Assembly (NCBI RefSeq): GCF_013416775.1
Contig: NZ_SZVI01000001.1
Location: forward strand, 591,192-655,191
From: Rhodoferax sp. BLA1
GTDB lineage: Bacteria; Pseudomonadota; Gammaproteobacteria; Burkholderiales; Burkholderiaceae_C
DNA length: 64,000 nucleotides
Direction: 5' to 3'
The translations under genes were made by a program, and so were the position numbers. The notes beneath the pieces were generated by a model. It ran no database searches. It was not told where the DNA came from and saw only the letters and a list, made by a program, of their open reading frames with translations. Positions within the stretch are counted from its first letter, which is position 1. Every line of letters begins with the position of its first letter. Shown piece by piece: positions 19,603 to 28,690 of this stretch.

Positions 19603-19654
19603 TCCAATAAGTAGCTACCAGCCCTTTATAAATAAGGGATAGAAGCACTTTTTA
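19603..19654 (-). repeat. Dispersed palindromic repeat, between cytochrome gene and rfaE2
   Basis: Reverse copy with the arms AGCTACCAGCCCTTTAT and AATAAGGGATAGAAGC. It fills the convergent gap, and its outer end supplies the TAA stop codon of rfaE2 (19652-19654). Confidence 0.8.
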
Positions 19655-20176
19655 CGATGAACTTCTGATTTTCTTCACGAGCGCGGTGGTGGAGTAGCCG
19701 TGCACAAAAGGCAGCGCCAGCGCCCTCCCGCCATAAGCTTTCACCACCTGGGTCTCGGCCAGTGTCTCCATGTCGTAGTCACCGCCCTTGACCAGGATGT
19801 CGGGGCGCACCAGCCGAATCAGTTCCAGCGGGGTGTCTTCGTCAAACCAGGTTACCAGCGAGCTGCTGGCCAGCGCCGCGATAACACAGGCGCGGTCCAC
19901 CTCGTTGTTAAGCGGGCGGTCCGGGCCTTTGCCGAGCCGTTTGGCCGAGGCGTCGGTGTTGAGCGCCACCACCAGGCTGCCGCCCAGCGCACACGCCTGC
20001 TCCAGGTACATCACATGGCCGCGGTGCAACACGTCGAACACCCCGTTGGTGAACACCAGCGGGCGTGGCAATCGCGCCAGACACGGCAACAGCTGGTCGG
20101 GTCGGCACAGTTTTTGGGTCAATGCCCCGCTCGCCAGGGCATCGTCAAAGGCAGGAACAGAATGGGTTTGTGGCAT
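19652..20176 (-). CDS. rfaE2: D-glycero-beta-D-manno-heptose 1-phosphate adenylyltransferase
   Basis: 174 residues. The enzyme makes ADP-heptose for the lipopolysaccharide inner core, corresponding to the C-terminal half of E. coli HldE. The nucleotidyltransferase signature TNGVFDVLHRGH has HRGH at residues 51-54; NTDASAKRLGKGPDRP and DILVKGGDY follow as expected. The Met at 20176 (MPQTHSV) gives the normal size; the open frame extends to 20284 without family similarity. Its stop codon is provided by the adjacent repeat. The separate kinase half (rfaE1) is not in this window. Confidence 0.93.
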   Translation of the reverse strand: MPQTHSVPAFDDALASGALTQKLCRPDQLLPCLARLPRPLVFTNGVFDVLHRGHVMYLEQACALGGSLVVALNTDASAKRLGKGPDRPLNNEVDRACVIAALASSSLVTWFDEDTPLELIRLVRPDILVKGGDYDMETLAETQVVKAYGGRALALPFVHGYSTTALVKKIRSSS

Positions 20177-20261
20177 GTATTGGATGCTATCAGGCACAGA
20201 CTCTGGTTTATGCTCCCGGCACCTGCGCCAATGTGGCCTGCTGGGCATAATCAAAGTCGCT

Positions 20262-21497
20262 ATGAACCTGGTCCCTGTCACCACCGATTCGATCCTTGTC
20301 GGCCAACCTCTGCCCTGTGCGCTGCTCGACCAGAACGGCGTATTGCTGGCCAGCCCGGGCTACATGGTGGGTAGTCGCCAGGAGCTGGAAGTGATGGTTG
20401 GCCAGCGTAGCCAGATCTACATCGACGCAGACCAGACCGACAACCTGCGCCGGGGCTACGTCAACCGGCTCAACAACCTGGTGCTGGAGGACAGGTCGCT
20501 GGGGCAAATTGCCGAGGTCCAGGTGTCCCCTTATGACGCCAAGCGCAACAAGAGCATCGACATCGACAACGACGAGGCCGACTGGCTCTACCTGCAACAC
20601 CAGGCGCACGCCTTGCTGCGCGACCACCAGGGCGACACCTTTCTGCCACGGCTGGAGCGCTTGCAAACCGATCTGGAGCGCGAAACCCAGCGCAACCCTG
20701 ACGGGGCCTTGTTTGCGCTGATCCACCTCTCGGGCAGCGAAATTCGCCACTACAGCGCCACCCACGCGATGCTGGTCAGTGTGATGTGTTGCCTGGCCGC
20801 ACGTGATGTGCTGCGTTGGCCCGCCGCCCAGGTGCGAGCACTGAGCAGTGCGGCGCTGACCATGAACATCAGCATGACCGAGTTGCAGGACCGGCTGGCC
20901 GCGCAAAAAGAACCGCCCAACCCGACGCAGTTGAAACACATCCAGACACACGCCCCCCGTTCGGTGGACCTGCTGCAACAAATGGGGGTGTCCGATGCAC
21001 TGTGGCTGGAGGCGGTGCTCAACCACGGCACCAAATCCCCTGGACCGCTGGCGCCACGCAGCGACGGCCAGCGCCTGGCGCGCCTGATCCAGCGTGCCGA
21101 CATGTTTGCGGCCCGCATGTCGCCGCGCGTGACGCGTGCACCTGAAGCCCCCGGCGTGGCCATGCAATCTTGTTATTTTGATGAAAACAAGCAGATCGAC
21201 GAGGCCGGTGCCGCGCTGATCAAGGCCGTGGGCATTTATTCCCCTGGCACCTACGTCAAACTGACCTCGCAGGAGGTGGCGCTGGTCATCAAGCGCGGCC
21301 TCAACACCACCATGCCCAAGGTGGCGGTGCTGATCAACCGGCACGGCATGCCCACGGGTGAACCGATTGTGCGCGACACCAGCCAGGCCGAGTACCGCAT
21401 CACCAGCAGTGTGCCCTTTCGCGATGTCAAGGTCACCCACACCCTGGAGCGGCTGATGTCCCTGACACGCCAGGTGATGGCAGAACGCCCCTGGTAA
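20262..21497 (+). CDS. Degenerate HD-GYP domain protein
   Basis: 411 residues. The N-terminal third (to about 110) is of unknown type. Residues about 140-380 have the helical pattern of HD-GYP c-di-GMP phosphodiesterases. His163/His168 match the first histidine region and His226/His230 a later one. The position of the metal-binding HD pair, however, reads TMNISM (200-205), and the later HH pair reads NH (254-255). No GYP motif is seen. It is probably catalytically inactive and may serve as a binding or regulatory protein. It is divergent from rfaE2 across 85 bases. Assignment is by pattern only. Confidence 0.65.
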   Translation: MNLVPVTTDSILVGQPLPCALLDQNGVLLASPGYMVGSRQELEVMVGQRSQIYIDADQTDNLRRGYVNRLNNLVLEDRSLGQIAEVQVSPYDAKRNKSIDIDNDEADWLYLQHQAHALLRDHQGDTFLPRLERLQTDLERETQRNPDGALFALIHLSGSEIRHYSATHAMLVSVMCCLAARDVLRWPAAQVRALSSAALTMNISMTELQDRLAAQKEPPNPTQLKHIQTHAPRSVDLLQQMGVSDALWLEAVLNHGTKSPGPLAPRSDGQRLARLIQRADMFAARMSPRVTRAPEAPGVAMQSCYFDENKQIDEAGAALIKAVGIYSPGTYVKLTSQEVALVIKRGLNTTMPKVAVLINRHGMPTGEPIVRDTSQAEYRITSSVPFRDVKVTHTLERLMSLTRQVMAERPW

Positions 21498-21536
21498 ATG
21501 GCCGGCGGCTTGCCGCGTTGCGGACCAAATACTCCT

Positions 21537-21587
21537 GAAAACATAGCTATTGCCGCTTGACCAACAAGGGCCAAGGCCTCAAAAGGC
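21537..21587 (-). repeat. Dispersed palindromic repeat upstream of mnmE
   Basis: Diverged reverse copy: CATAGCTATTGCCGCTTG, then AACAAGGGCCAAGGCCTC. It sits 65 bases ahead of the mnmE start, between two genes on the same strand. Confidence 0.65.
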
Positions 21588-21651
21588 TTGTAAAGACCGT
21601 ACACTTCAGGCCCCTTGGCCCAGCGGCCATCCCCCAAAGAAAGAACCCACC

Positions 21652-23058
21652 GTGACCCTGCCACGCCACCAGGACCCGATTGCCGCCATTGCCACCGCCC
21701 CGGGCCGGGGTGCGGTGGGCATCGTGCGCGTCAGCGGGCGCGGTCTGCAGCCGCTGGTGTTGGCCCTGTGTGGCAAAGCCCTGCGCCCGCGCGAGGCGAT
21801 GTACACCGGTTTTTTGGACGGCCAGGATGTGGCGATTGACCACGGGCTGGCGCTGTACTTTCCGGCCCCTCACTCTTTCACCGGCGAGGATGTGCTGGAG
21901 CTGCAGGCGCATGGTGGCCCGGTGGTGTTGCAGCTGCTGCTGGCACGCTGCCTGGAAGCCGCCGCAAAGCCGCAGCCCGACGGCCAGCCCACGCTGGCGC
22001 ATCTGCGCCTGGCGCTGCCGGGTGAATTTTCCGAGCGCGCTTTCCTCAACGACAAGATCGACCTGGCCCAGGCTGAGGCGATTGCCGACCTGATCGACGC
22101 CAGCACCGAAGCTGCCGCGCGCAGCGCCAGCCGCTCGCTGGCCGGGGCTTTCTCACACGAGATCCACCAACTGCGTGACGCGCTGATCCACCTGCGCATG
22201 CTGGTGGAGGCCACGCTCGACTTCCCTGAAGAAGAAATTGACTTCCTGCGCCAATCGGACGCGCAGGGGCAGCTCACACAACTGCAACAGCGTTTGACCC
22301 AGGTGTTGGCCAAAACGCGCCAGGGCGCCCTGTTGCGCGAGGGCATCAAGGTGGTGATTGCCGGGCAACCCAACGCTGGCAAGTCCTCCCTGCTCAATGC
22401 CCTGGCCGGTGCCGAGCTGGCCATTGTCACCGCTGTGGCGGGCACCACACGCGACAAGGTGCAGCAAACCATCCAGATCGACGGCGTGCCCTTGCATGTG
22501 ATCGACACCGCCGGGCTGCGCGAGAGTGACGACGAGGTCGAAAAAATCGGGATTGAGCGCGCCTGGCACGCCATTGGTGAGGCCGATGCGGTCTTGTTCC
22601 TGCACGACCTTACCCGCGTGGACGCTACGGAATACAGAGCTGTTGATGCAGACATCACAAGGGCTATGACCGAAAAACTGCCACACACTGTGACGGTGAT
22701 CGATGTCTGGAACAAGCTCGACAGCGCACCCGACAAGGCGCCCGCGCACGGCATCGCGCTGTCGGCCAAAACCGGTGCCGGGCTCGATGCGCTGCGCCAG
22801 CAGTTGCTGGCCCTGGCCGACTGGCAACCCGGCGCCGAGGGTCTGTTCACCGCCCGGGCGCGCCATGTTCAGGCCTTGCAGCAGGTGCAAGACCATCTGG
22901 AACTGTGCGACCAACACCTGGCCCAGCAAGCCCAGGCGCTGGATGTGCTGGCCGAAGAACTGCGGCTGGCACAAAATGCCCTCAACAGCATCACCGGAGA
23001 ATTCAGTGCCGATGATTTGTTGGGTGTCATTTTTTCGAGTTTTTGCATTGGAAAATAA
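21652..23058 (+). CDS. mnmE: tRNA modification GTPase MnmE
   Basis: 468 residues with a GTG start. With MnmG (not here) it makes the 5-carboxymethylaminomethyl group at the wobble uridine of tRNAs. The formyl-THF-binding N-terminal domain ([20 protein letters not shown]) is followed by helices and the G domain. G1 is GQPNAGKS at 238-245, then VAGTTRD, DTAGL, NKLD and SAKTG. The C-terminus ends in the catalytic CIGK. The GTG at 21652 is used because the family begins at this point. Residues about 327-340 ([14 protein letters not shown]) appear to be an in-frame copy of the dispersed repeat. Confidence 0.96.
   Translation: MTLPRHQDPIAAIATAPGRGAVGIVRVSGRGLQPLVLALCGKALRPREAMYTGFLDGQDVAIDHGLALYFPAPHSFTGEDVLELQAHGGPVVLQLLLARCLEAAAKPQPDGQPTLAHLRLALPGEFSERAFLNDKIDLAQAEAIADLIDASTEAAARSASRSLAGAFSHEIHQLRDALIHLRMLVEATLDFPEEEIDFLRQSDAQGQLTQLQQRLTQVLAKTRQGALLREGIKVVIAGQPNAGKSSLLNALAGAELAIVTAVAGTTRDKVQQTIQIDGVPLHVIDTAGLRESDDEVEKIGIERAWHAIGEADAVLFLHDLTRVDATEYRAVDADITRAMTEKLPHTVTVIDVWNKLDSAPDKAPAHGIALSAKTGAGLDALRQQLLALADWQPGAEGLFTARARHVQALQQVQDHLELCDQHLAQQAQALDVLAEELRLAQNALNSITGEFSADDLLGVIFSSFCIGK
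22630..22672 (-). repeat. Dispersed palindromic repeat, copy inside mnmE
   Basis: Minus-strand core GTCATAGCCCTTGTGAT and, beyond the loop, CAACAGCTCTGTATT. It is read in the same frame as the leuS copy ([11 protein letters not shown] against [11 protein letters not shown]). It is more diverged than intergenic copies, so confidence is moderate. Confidence 0.55.
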
Positions 23059-23135
23059 CCGGGCGTCAGGCTGCCAAACAGCGGACTGACCGAGAATGCC
23101 CATTCCTATCGGCTCGACTGCTCAAGAGGTTCACC

Positions 23136-23837
23136 ATGTCCGTATTCAGTTGGTTGTTTGCCAAGTCAGCGCCAGAGCCCGCCGCAGATGCGCCCGCCGC
23201 TACCAAGAGCGCAGCACCCAGATCCGTGCCCGGACCGAACTCGGTCGATCCTCTGGCCGACCTCAAACACCAGCGCCACGAACGGCGTGAAAACCTGTAC
23301 GACGTGGTGCGCAATGTCATGTTGCGCAGCGAGGTGCTGGCCTCGCACTACAAGTTCAAAGTGCTGTCACTCGACGCACGGGGCCGCCAGTTTCTCGTGA
23401 TGATCGACTTGATGGGTGACCAGGTGCTGGCCCCAAGCCGCTGGAATGCGGTAGAGCAGCTGATGGCCATGACGGCTGCGCAGCGTTACGACCTGCAAGT
23501 CAAGGCGGTGTACTGGCGGCTGGTGCCCCACACGGCGGCTGAGGCGGCTCGACTCAGAGAGGAGCCGACACGGGAGCCCGCCCGGCCCACGGCGGCAGCT
23601 ACCCCGGCCAAACCAGCACGTCCAGGCTTTGATCCAATCGACAACGACGAGGTGTTGGCCTTCAAAAAAGCCATCTCAGAGGCCTCACCTGGCACACCCG
23701 CAGACGTCAAACCCGGAGAAGTGTTGACCTCGGGACCGCGCAAACCAGCGCCACCACCCGGTTATGAAGACACCCAGCTGCTGGAGCCGGACGATGCGGC
23801 CTCACCCTTGAGCCGCACCCAATTCGGCGGGCTGTAA
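23136..23837 (+). CDS. Protein of unknown function
   Basis: 233 residues, not recognised. The first 45 residues are short, hydrophobic at MSVFSWLFAK, then alanine/proline-rich. Residues about 50-140 look like a folded domain (NLYDVVRNVMLRSEVLASHYKFK, cut here into pieces in the sequence, then DARGRQFLVMIDL and AVYWRLV). The rest is proline-rich and charged, ending PLSRTQFGGL. There is no signal peptide, membrane helix or catalytic motif. It lies 77 bases after mnmE and converges on apt. The CTCAAGAGGT before the ATG supports the start. Codon use looks like its neighbours, so it is likely real. Confidence 0.75.
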   Translation: MSVFSWLFAKSAPEPAADAPAATKSAAPRSVPGPNSVDPLADLKHQRHERRENLYDVVRNVMLRSEVLASHYKFKVLSLDARGRQFLVMIDLMGDQVLAPSRWNAVEQLMAMTAAQRYDLQVKAVYWRLVPHTAAEAARLREEPTREPARPTAAATPAKPARPGFDPIDNDEVLAFKKAISEASPGTPADVKPGEVLTSGPRKPAPPPGYEDTQLLEPDDAASPLSRTQFGGL

Positions 23838-23852
23838 ACCCGCCCAGGGGGC

Positions 23853-24407
23853 TTACAAACCCTCGAAATCGACCAGGGTGAACAACGGCAAACCGTTGGC
23901 ACGCAGCTTGGCCGATCCGCCCAGTTCAGGCAGATCCACAATGGCGGCGCCTTCCATGACCTCGGCACCGAGTTTTTCCAGCAGTTTTTTGCCGGCCATC
24001 ATGGTGCCGCCGGTGGCAATCAGGTCGTCGATCAGCAGCACCCGGTGGCCAACCTTGACCGCATCCACGTGCAACTCCACGGTGGCGCTGCCGTATTCCA
24101 GTTCGTAGGTTTCTTCCACCGTGGTGAAGGGCAGCTTGCCTTTTTTGCGGATCGGCACGAACCCGACACCCAGCTCGTAGGCAATCACCGAACCAATGAT
24201 GAAGCCGCGCGCGTCGAGCCCGGCCACCACATCAGGGCGCATGCTCGGGTCCATGTAGCGATGCACAAAGGCGTCGATCAGCACCCTGAACACCTTGGCG
24301 TCCTGCAGCAGCGGCGTGATGTCGCGAAACTGCACGCCGGGTGCCGGCCAGTCCATCACGGTGCGGATGTGCTCACGAAGGTATTGGTTGACGCTGGTGT
24401 TGTACAT
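23853..24407 (-). CDS. apt: Adenine phosphoribosyltransferase
   Basis: 184 residues. Salvages adenine to AMP with PRPP. The PRPP-binding motif [14 protein letters not shown] is intact, and [14 protein letters not shown] near the start and [12 protein letters not shown] in the middle are family signatures. It lies 15 bases from the converging unknown gene and 69 bases downstream of the antiporter gene on the same strand, so it may be co-transcribed with the latter. Confidence 0.95.
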   Translation of the reverse strand: MYNTSVNQYLREHIRTVMDWPAPGVQFRDITPLLQDAKVFRVLIDAFVHRYMDPSMRPDVVAGLDARGFIIGSVIAYELGVGFVPIRKKGKLPFTTVEETYELEYGSATVELHVDAVKVGHRVLLIDDLIATGGTMMAGKKLLEKLGAEVMEGAAIVDLPELGGSAKLRANGLPLFTLVDFEGL

Positions 24408-24476
24408 AAAAAAGGCAGAGTTGGAAGATCAGACGCTATTGTGCATGGCGCTGTGGCCACGCCGGTTTGGGGAACA

Positions 24477-26462
24477 TCAACCTTTGAGCAATCTCAACTC
24501 GGTCTGGCTGATGGCGTCGGCCTTGCCGGAAATCACCAGGGTGTCACCCGCCACCAACACCAGTTCATCGGTGAGGGGCATGATCTGCCCGGACTGGCGA
24601 CGCAGACTCACCAGCCGGGTGTCAAGCACATCCAGCGACAAGTCACCCACCTTCTGGCCGATGGCTTTGGCGTGCACAGGCAGCTGCAGAGTGCTCAGGC
24701 GCTCCAGCTGCGCTTCATCAGCATCCCCATCGTCGGCACCCCGGAAGAAACCACGCAGCAGGCTGTAGCGGGCGTCACGCTGCTCGCGCACGATGCGGAT
24801 CACCCGGCGCATCGGCACACCCACCAGCGCCAGCGCGTGGCTGGCCAACATCAGTGAGCCTTCGATGGTTTCGGGCACCACCTCGGTGGCACCGGCTTTT
24901 TGCAACAGTTCCAGGTCGTGGTCGTCCTGGGTGCGGATCACCACCGGCACCTGCGGTGCATGCTCCTGAATGTGGGACAGCACCTTGAGGGCACTGGCGG
25001 TTTCCAGATAGGTCACCACCACCGCGCTGGCACGCGCCAGGCCGGCAGCCATCAAGGCTTGCAATCGCCCGGCGTCCCCAAACACCACCGAATCCCCCGC
25101 CGCTGCGGCTTGACGCACCCGGTCCGGGTCCAGGTCAAGCGCCATGTAGGCGATGTGCTCCTTGTCGAGCATACGCGCCAGATTCTGGCCACAGCGGCCG
25201 TAGCCGCAGATGATGACGTGTTTGTTGGCCTTGATGGCTTTGCGGGCGATGGTGGTCATCTGCACCGACTCCATCAACCATTCGTTGCTAACCAGGCGCA
25301 TCACGATGGCGCTGCTGCGCATGATGATGAAGGGTGTGGCCAGCATCGATAACACCATGGCGGCCAGAATCGGGTTGAGCAGCTCCGGCGGCACCAGGTT
25401 GTTGTTTTGCGCCAGTGTCAGCAGCACAAAACCGAACTCACCGGCTTGCGCTAGGTACAGGCCGGTGCGCAACGACACCCCGGCGCTGGCACCAAAACCT
25501 TTGGTGATCAGAGTGATCATCGCGGCCTTGAATAACACCGGCAGGGTCACCAGAATCAGCACCAGTGGCCAGCGCTCCAGCACCAGGCGCCAGTCCAGCA
25601 TCATGCCGATGCTGATGAAAAACAGGCCCAGCAGCACATCGTGGAAGGGGCGGATGTCGGTCTCCACCTGGTGCTTGTACTGCGTCTCCGAGATCAACAT
25701 GCCCGCGATGAATGCCCCCAGGGCCAGGCTCAGACCCGCCAGCTCGGTCAGCCAGGCCAGGCCCAGCGTGACCAGCAGCAGGTTCAGCACAAATAACTCT
25801 TCACTCTTGCGCCGTGCCACCTGGGTCAACCACCAGCGCATCACACGCGGCCCGCCCACCAGCAACAGGGTGATCAGAACCCCGGCCTTGAACAGCGCCC
25901 AGGTCATGGTCTCCGCCATCTGTTCGGGCGAGGCGCTTAACGCCGGAATCAGCACCAGCAGGGGTACCACCGCCAAGTCCTGGAACAGCAGCACCCCCAT
26001 GATCCGCTTGCCATGTTCGCTCTCCATTTCGATGCGTTCGGACATCAGCTTGACCACAATCGCGGTGCTGCTCATGGCCATCGCACTCGACAGGGCCAGG
26101 GCTGTTTTCCAGTCCATCCCCCACTGGCTGGGCGCCAGCGTCGCCAACACCATGCTGGCCGCAGTGGTGACCAGGATGGTCAGTGTCACCTGGAACATGC
26201 CCAGACCAAACACATGCTGGCGCATGGTGCGCAATTTGGGCAGGTTGAACTCCAAGCCGATCACAAACATCAGGAACACCACGCCAAACTCACCCAGGTG
26301 GCGCACACCGTCGGCATTTTTGGCCAATGCCAGCGCATTCGGACCGATCACCACCCCCACAGCCAGATAACCCAGCATGGGCGGCAGTTTCAGGGAACGG
26401 CACACCACCACACCGAGCACGGCGGCCAACAGGTAAAGAAGGGTTAGATCAAGCGGATTCAC
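24477..26462 (-). CDS. CPA2 family cation:proton antiporter with RCK domain (KefB/YbaL-like)
   Basis: 661 residues. Residues about 5-380 form a Na+/H+ exchanger-type membrane domain with a dozen or so helices (GVVIGPNALAL, FLMFVIGLEFNLPKL). Residues about 410-530 are a TrkA-N domain with the Rossmann motif CGYGRCGQNLARML, and about 575-655 a TrkA-C domain. This layout is that of KefB/KefC/YbaL potassium-efflux proteins, gated by nucleotides or glutathione adducts. No KefF/KefG partner is adjacent, so YbaL or RosB-type function is as likely. It is divergent from kdsD over 58 bases. Confidence 0.9.
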   Translation of the reverse strand: MNPLDLTLLYLLAAVLGVVVCRSLKLPPMLGYLAVGVVIGPNALALAKNADGVRHLGEFGVVFLMFVIGLEFNLPKLRTMRQHVFGLGMFQVTLTILVTTAASMVLATLAPSQWGMDWKTALALSSAMAMSSTAIVVKLMSERIEMESEHGKRIMGVLLFQDLAVVPLLVLIPALSASPEQMAETMTWALFKAGVLITLLLVGGPRVMRWWLTQVARRKSEELFVLNLLLVTLGLAWLTELAGLSLALGAFIAGMLISETQYKHQVETDIRPFHDVLLGLFFISIGMMLDWRLVLERWPLVLILVTLPVLFKAAMITLITKGFGASAGVSLRTGLYLAQAGEFGFVLLTLAQNNNLVPPELLNPILAAMVLSMLATPFIIMRSSAIVMRLVSNEWLMESVQMTTIARKAIKANKHVIICGYGRCGQNLARMLDKEHIAYMALDLDPDRVRQAAAAGDSVVFGDAGRLQALMAAGLARASAVVVTYLETASALKVLSHIQEHAPQVPVVIRTQDDHDLELLQKAGATEVVPETIEGSLMLASHALALVGVPMRRVIRIVREQRDARYSLLRGFFRGADDGDADEAQLERLSTLQLPVHAKAIGQKVGDLSLDVLDTRLVSLRRQSGQIMPLTDELVLVAGDTLVISGKADAISQTELRLLKG

Positions 26463-26520
26463 CCCTGGATACTAACAAGCGATTTTGGGATGAACCCTGG
26501 CTGGCCGATAAAATGCGGCT

Positions 26521-27522
26521 ATGAAAAACCTGCCCACCTCTGCGCCATCTTTTGACGCTGACCGCGTTCTGATGCTGGCCCGAGACACCCTGGATGTGGA
26601 GGCGGCAGCGATGCTGCGCCTCAAGCAACATCTGGGTGACAACTTTGTCAAAGCGGTCCAACTGGTGCTGGCCAGCCCCGGACGAGTGGTGGTCATGGGC
26701 ATGGGTAAAAGTGGCCACATTGGGCGCAAGATTGTGGCCACACTGGCCTCCACCGGCACACCAGCCATGTTTGTGCACCCGGCCGAGGCCAGCCACGGTG
26801 ACCTGGGCATGATCCAGCCGCTGGATGTGGTGCTGGCCATTTCCAACAGTGGTGAGTCCGACGAGCTCAACGTGATCCTGCCGATGATCAAGCGCCTGAG
26901 CATCCCCTTGCTGGCCATGACTGGCAACCCGACCTCGACGCTGGCACGCCATGCCACCGTTTTTTTGAACAGCGGTGTTGAAAAGGAAGCCTGCCCGCTG
27001 AACCTGGCCCCCACCGCCAGCACCACCGCCCAGTTGGCGCTGGGTGATGCACTGGCCGTGGCGCTGCTGGACGCGCGCGGCTTCAAAGCCGAGGACTTTG
27101 CCCGCTCCCACCCCGGTGGTGCACTGGGGCGCAAGTTACTGACCCATGTGCGTGATGTGATGCGCACCGGTGAGCAAATTCCACGGGTCGGGCTGGACGC
27201 CAGTTTCAGCGAGCTGATGCGCGAGATGAGCGCCAAGGGCTTGGGCGCCTCCACTGTGATTGACGAGGCCGGCCAGGTACGTGGCATCTTCACCGACGGC
27301 GACCTGCGCCGCCTAGTGGAAAAGGGCATCGATTTACGTCAGACCAGCGCTGGGCAGGTGATGCACCTCAACCCGCAGACGGTCAGTGTGGATGCACTGG
27401 CGGTGGAGGCCGCCGAGCTGATGGAGTTGCGTCGCATCACCAGTGTGCTGGTGCTTGACGCTGCGGGCCAACTGTGCGGCATGCTCAATTTCAACGACCT
27501 GATGCGGGCCAAGGTGATCTGA
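26521..27522 (+). CDS. kdsD: Arabinose-5-phosphate isomerase
   Basis: 333 residues. Converts ribulose-5-phosphate to arabinose-5-phosphate, the first step to Kdo for lipid A-core. The SIS domain (about 40-175) has VMGMGKSGHIGRKI and EASHGDLGM; two CBS domains follow (about 205-333, DVMRTGEQIPRV and VMHLNPQTVSVDA). The stop overlaps the kdsC start (TGATG). GATAAAATG just upstream may be a -10 region. It forms a Kdo/LPS run with kdsC and lptC. Confidence 0.94.
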   Translation: MKNLPTSAPSFDADRVLMLARDTLDVEAAAMLRLKQHLGDNFVKAVQLVLASPGRVVVMGMGKSGHIGRKIVATLASTGTPAMFVHPAEASHGDLGMIQPLDVVLAISNSGESDELNVILPMIKRLSIPLLAMTGNPTSTLARHATVFLNSGVEKEACPLNLAPTASTTAQLALGDALAVALLDARGFKAEDFARSHPGGALGRKLLTHVRDVMRTGEQIPRVGLDASFSELMREMSAKGLGASTVIDEAGQVRGIFTDGDLRRLVEKGIDLRQTSAGQVMHLNPQTVSVDALAVEAAELMELRRITSVLVLDAAGQLCGMLNFNDLMRAKVI

Positions 27523-28067
27523 TGGCACCTGTCCTGAACTTTTCGCCCGAACTGCTGCTCCAGGCCCAAGGCATCCGCGTGGTATTTCTGGATGTGGATG
27601 GTGTGCTGACCGACGGCGGCCTGTATTTTTCTGAAGGCGGTGAAACCCTCAAACGTTTCAACACGCTCGATGGCCATGGCCTCAAGCTGCTGCAGCGCGC
27701 AGGCATCACCCCGGCGGTGATCACCGGGCGCGACTCCAAACCCTTGCGCCTGCGACTGGCCGCACTGGGCATCGAACATGCGGTTTTTGGCACAGAGGAC
27801 AAACGCCCTGCCGCCGAAGCCATCCTGCAGACCCTGGGGCTGGACTGGACACAAGCCGCCGCCATGGGTGACGACTGGCCAGACCTGCCAGTGTTGACGC
27901 GTTGTGCCCTGGCTTGTGCCCCTGCCAACGCCCAGGCTGAGGTGAGCGCACGGGCACATTACGTCACACGCCTGCGCGGCGGCGACGGGGCGGTGCGCGA
28001 GCTGTGTGACCTGTTGCTGGTCGCCAGTGGGCGGTATGCCCAGCTGCTGCAAGCCTATTTGCCATGA
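27522..28067 (+). CDS. kdsC: Kdo 8-phosphate phosphatase
   Basis: 181 residues. HAD-family phosphatase that removes the phosphate from 3-deoxy-D-manno-octulosonate 8-phosphate. The HAD nucleophile motif FLDVDGVLTDGG has Asp24 and Asp26; motif II is VITGRDS and motif IV GDDWPDLPVL. Length fits the tetrameric C0-type KdsC. The ATG at 27522 shares bases with the kdsD stop and its own stop overlaps lptC by ATGA. Confidence 0.95.
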   Translation: MAPVLNFSPELLLQAQGIRVVFLDVDGVLTDGGLYFSEGGETLKRFNTLDGHGLKLLQRAGITPAVITGRDSKPLRLRLAALGIEHAVFGTEDKRPAAEAILQTLGLDWTQAAAMGDDWPDLPVLTRCALACAPANAQAEVSARAHYVTRLRGGDGAVRELCDLLLVASGRYAQLLQAYLP

Positions 28068-28678
28068 ACAGGCTGCGCTGGGCCTGGGACCGTTTGGCCT
28101 TGTACCTGCCGGTGCTGCTGATGGGGCTGCTGGCGGGAGCCACCTACTGGCTGGTGCGCAGCACACCCAGCACCGGCGCCGTTGCCGAGGCCACAGCTCC
28201 CCAGCATCAGCCCGACTATTTCATGCGCAAGTTTTCTGTCAAGACCTTTGATGTCACAGGACAGCTCAAGAGCGAAGTCAAAGGGACCGAAGCGCGGCAC
28301 TATCCCGATACCGACACCCTGGAGATCGACCAGGTGATCATCCGTTCTTTTGATCAGGAGGGGCGTTTGACCACAGCCACTGCCCGCAGTGCACTGAGCA
28401 ATGAGGACGGCTCCGAAGTCACCCTGATCGGCAACGCCAAGGTGCTGCGAGCCGCCACCGTGAGCGCCACCGGCAAGGAGCAACCTGAGCTGACATTCAG
28501 CGGCGAGTATTTGCATGCGTTCATCAACACCGAGCAGGTCAGCTCGAACCAACCAGTTGTCCTGACACGGGGGCCGGACACCTTCACCGCCGACAACATG
28601 GCCTACGACAACCAAACGCGTGTGATTCAACTCGACGGCCGTGTCAAAGGTGTGCTGATTCCCAGCCCCAAACGCTAA
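28064..28678 (+). CDS. lptC: LPS export system protein LptC
   Basis: 204 residues. LptC is anchored in the inner membrane and passes LPS from LptB2FG to LptA. One N-terminal membrane helix (about residues 10-30) is followed by a periplasmic beta-jellyroll (YFMRKFSVKTFDVTGQLK, then ARHYPDTDTLEID). It overlaps kdsC by ATGA. In many proteobacteria lptA and lptB come next; here the next gene is a short-chain dehydrogenase, so lptA/lptB must be elsewhere. Confidence 0.92.
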   Translation: MNRLRWAWDRLALYLPVLLMGLLAGATYWLVRSTPSTGAVAEATAPQHQPDYFMRKFSVKTFDVTGQLKSEVKGTEARHYPDTDTLEIDQVIIRSFDQEGRLTTATARSALSNEDGSEVTLIGNAKVLRAATVSATGKEQPELTFSGEYLHAFINTEQVSSNQPVVLTRGPDTFTADNMAYDNQTRVIQLDGRVKGVLIPSPKR

Positions 28679-28690
28679 TTAAATACCCAC

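Noticed and set aside
20208..21440. 410-residue minus-strand frame opposite the HD-GYP-like gene
   Set aside because: Low-complexity composition typical of antisense frames; the plus frame has recognisable histidine spacing and a proper start.
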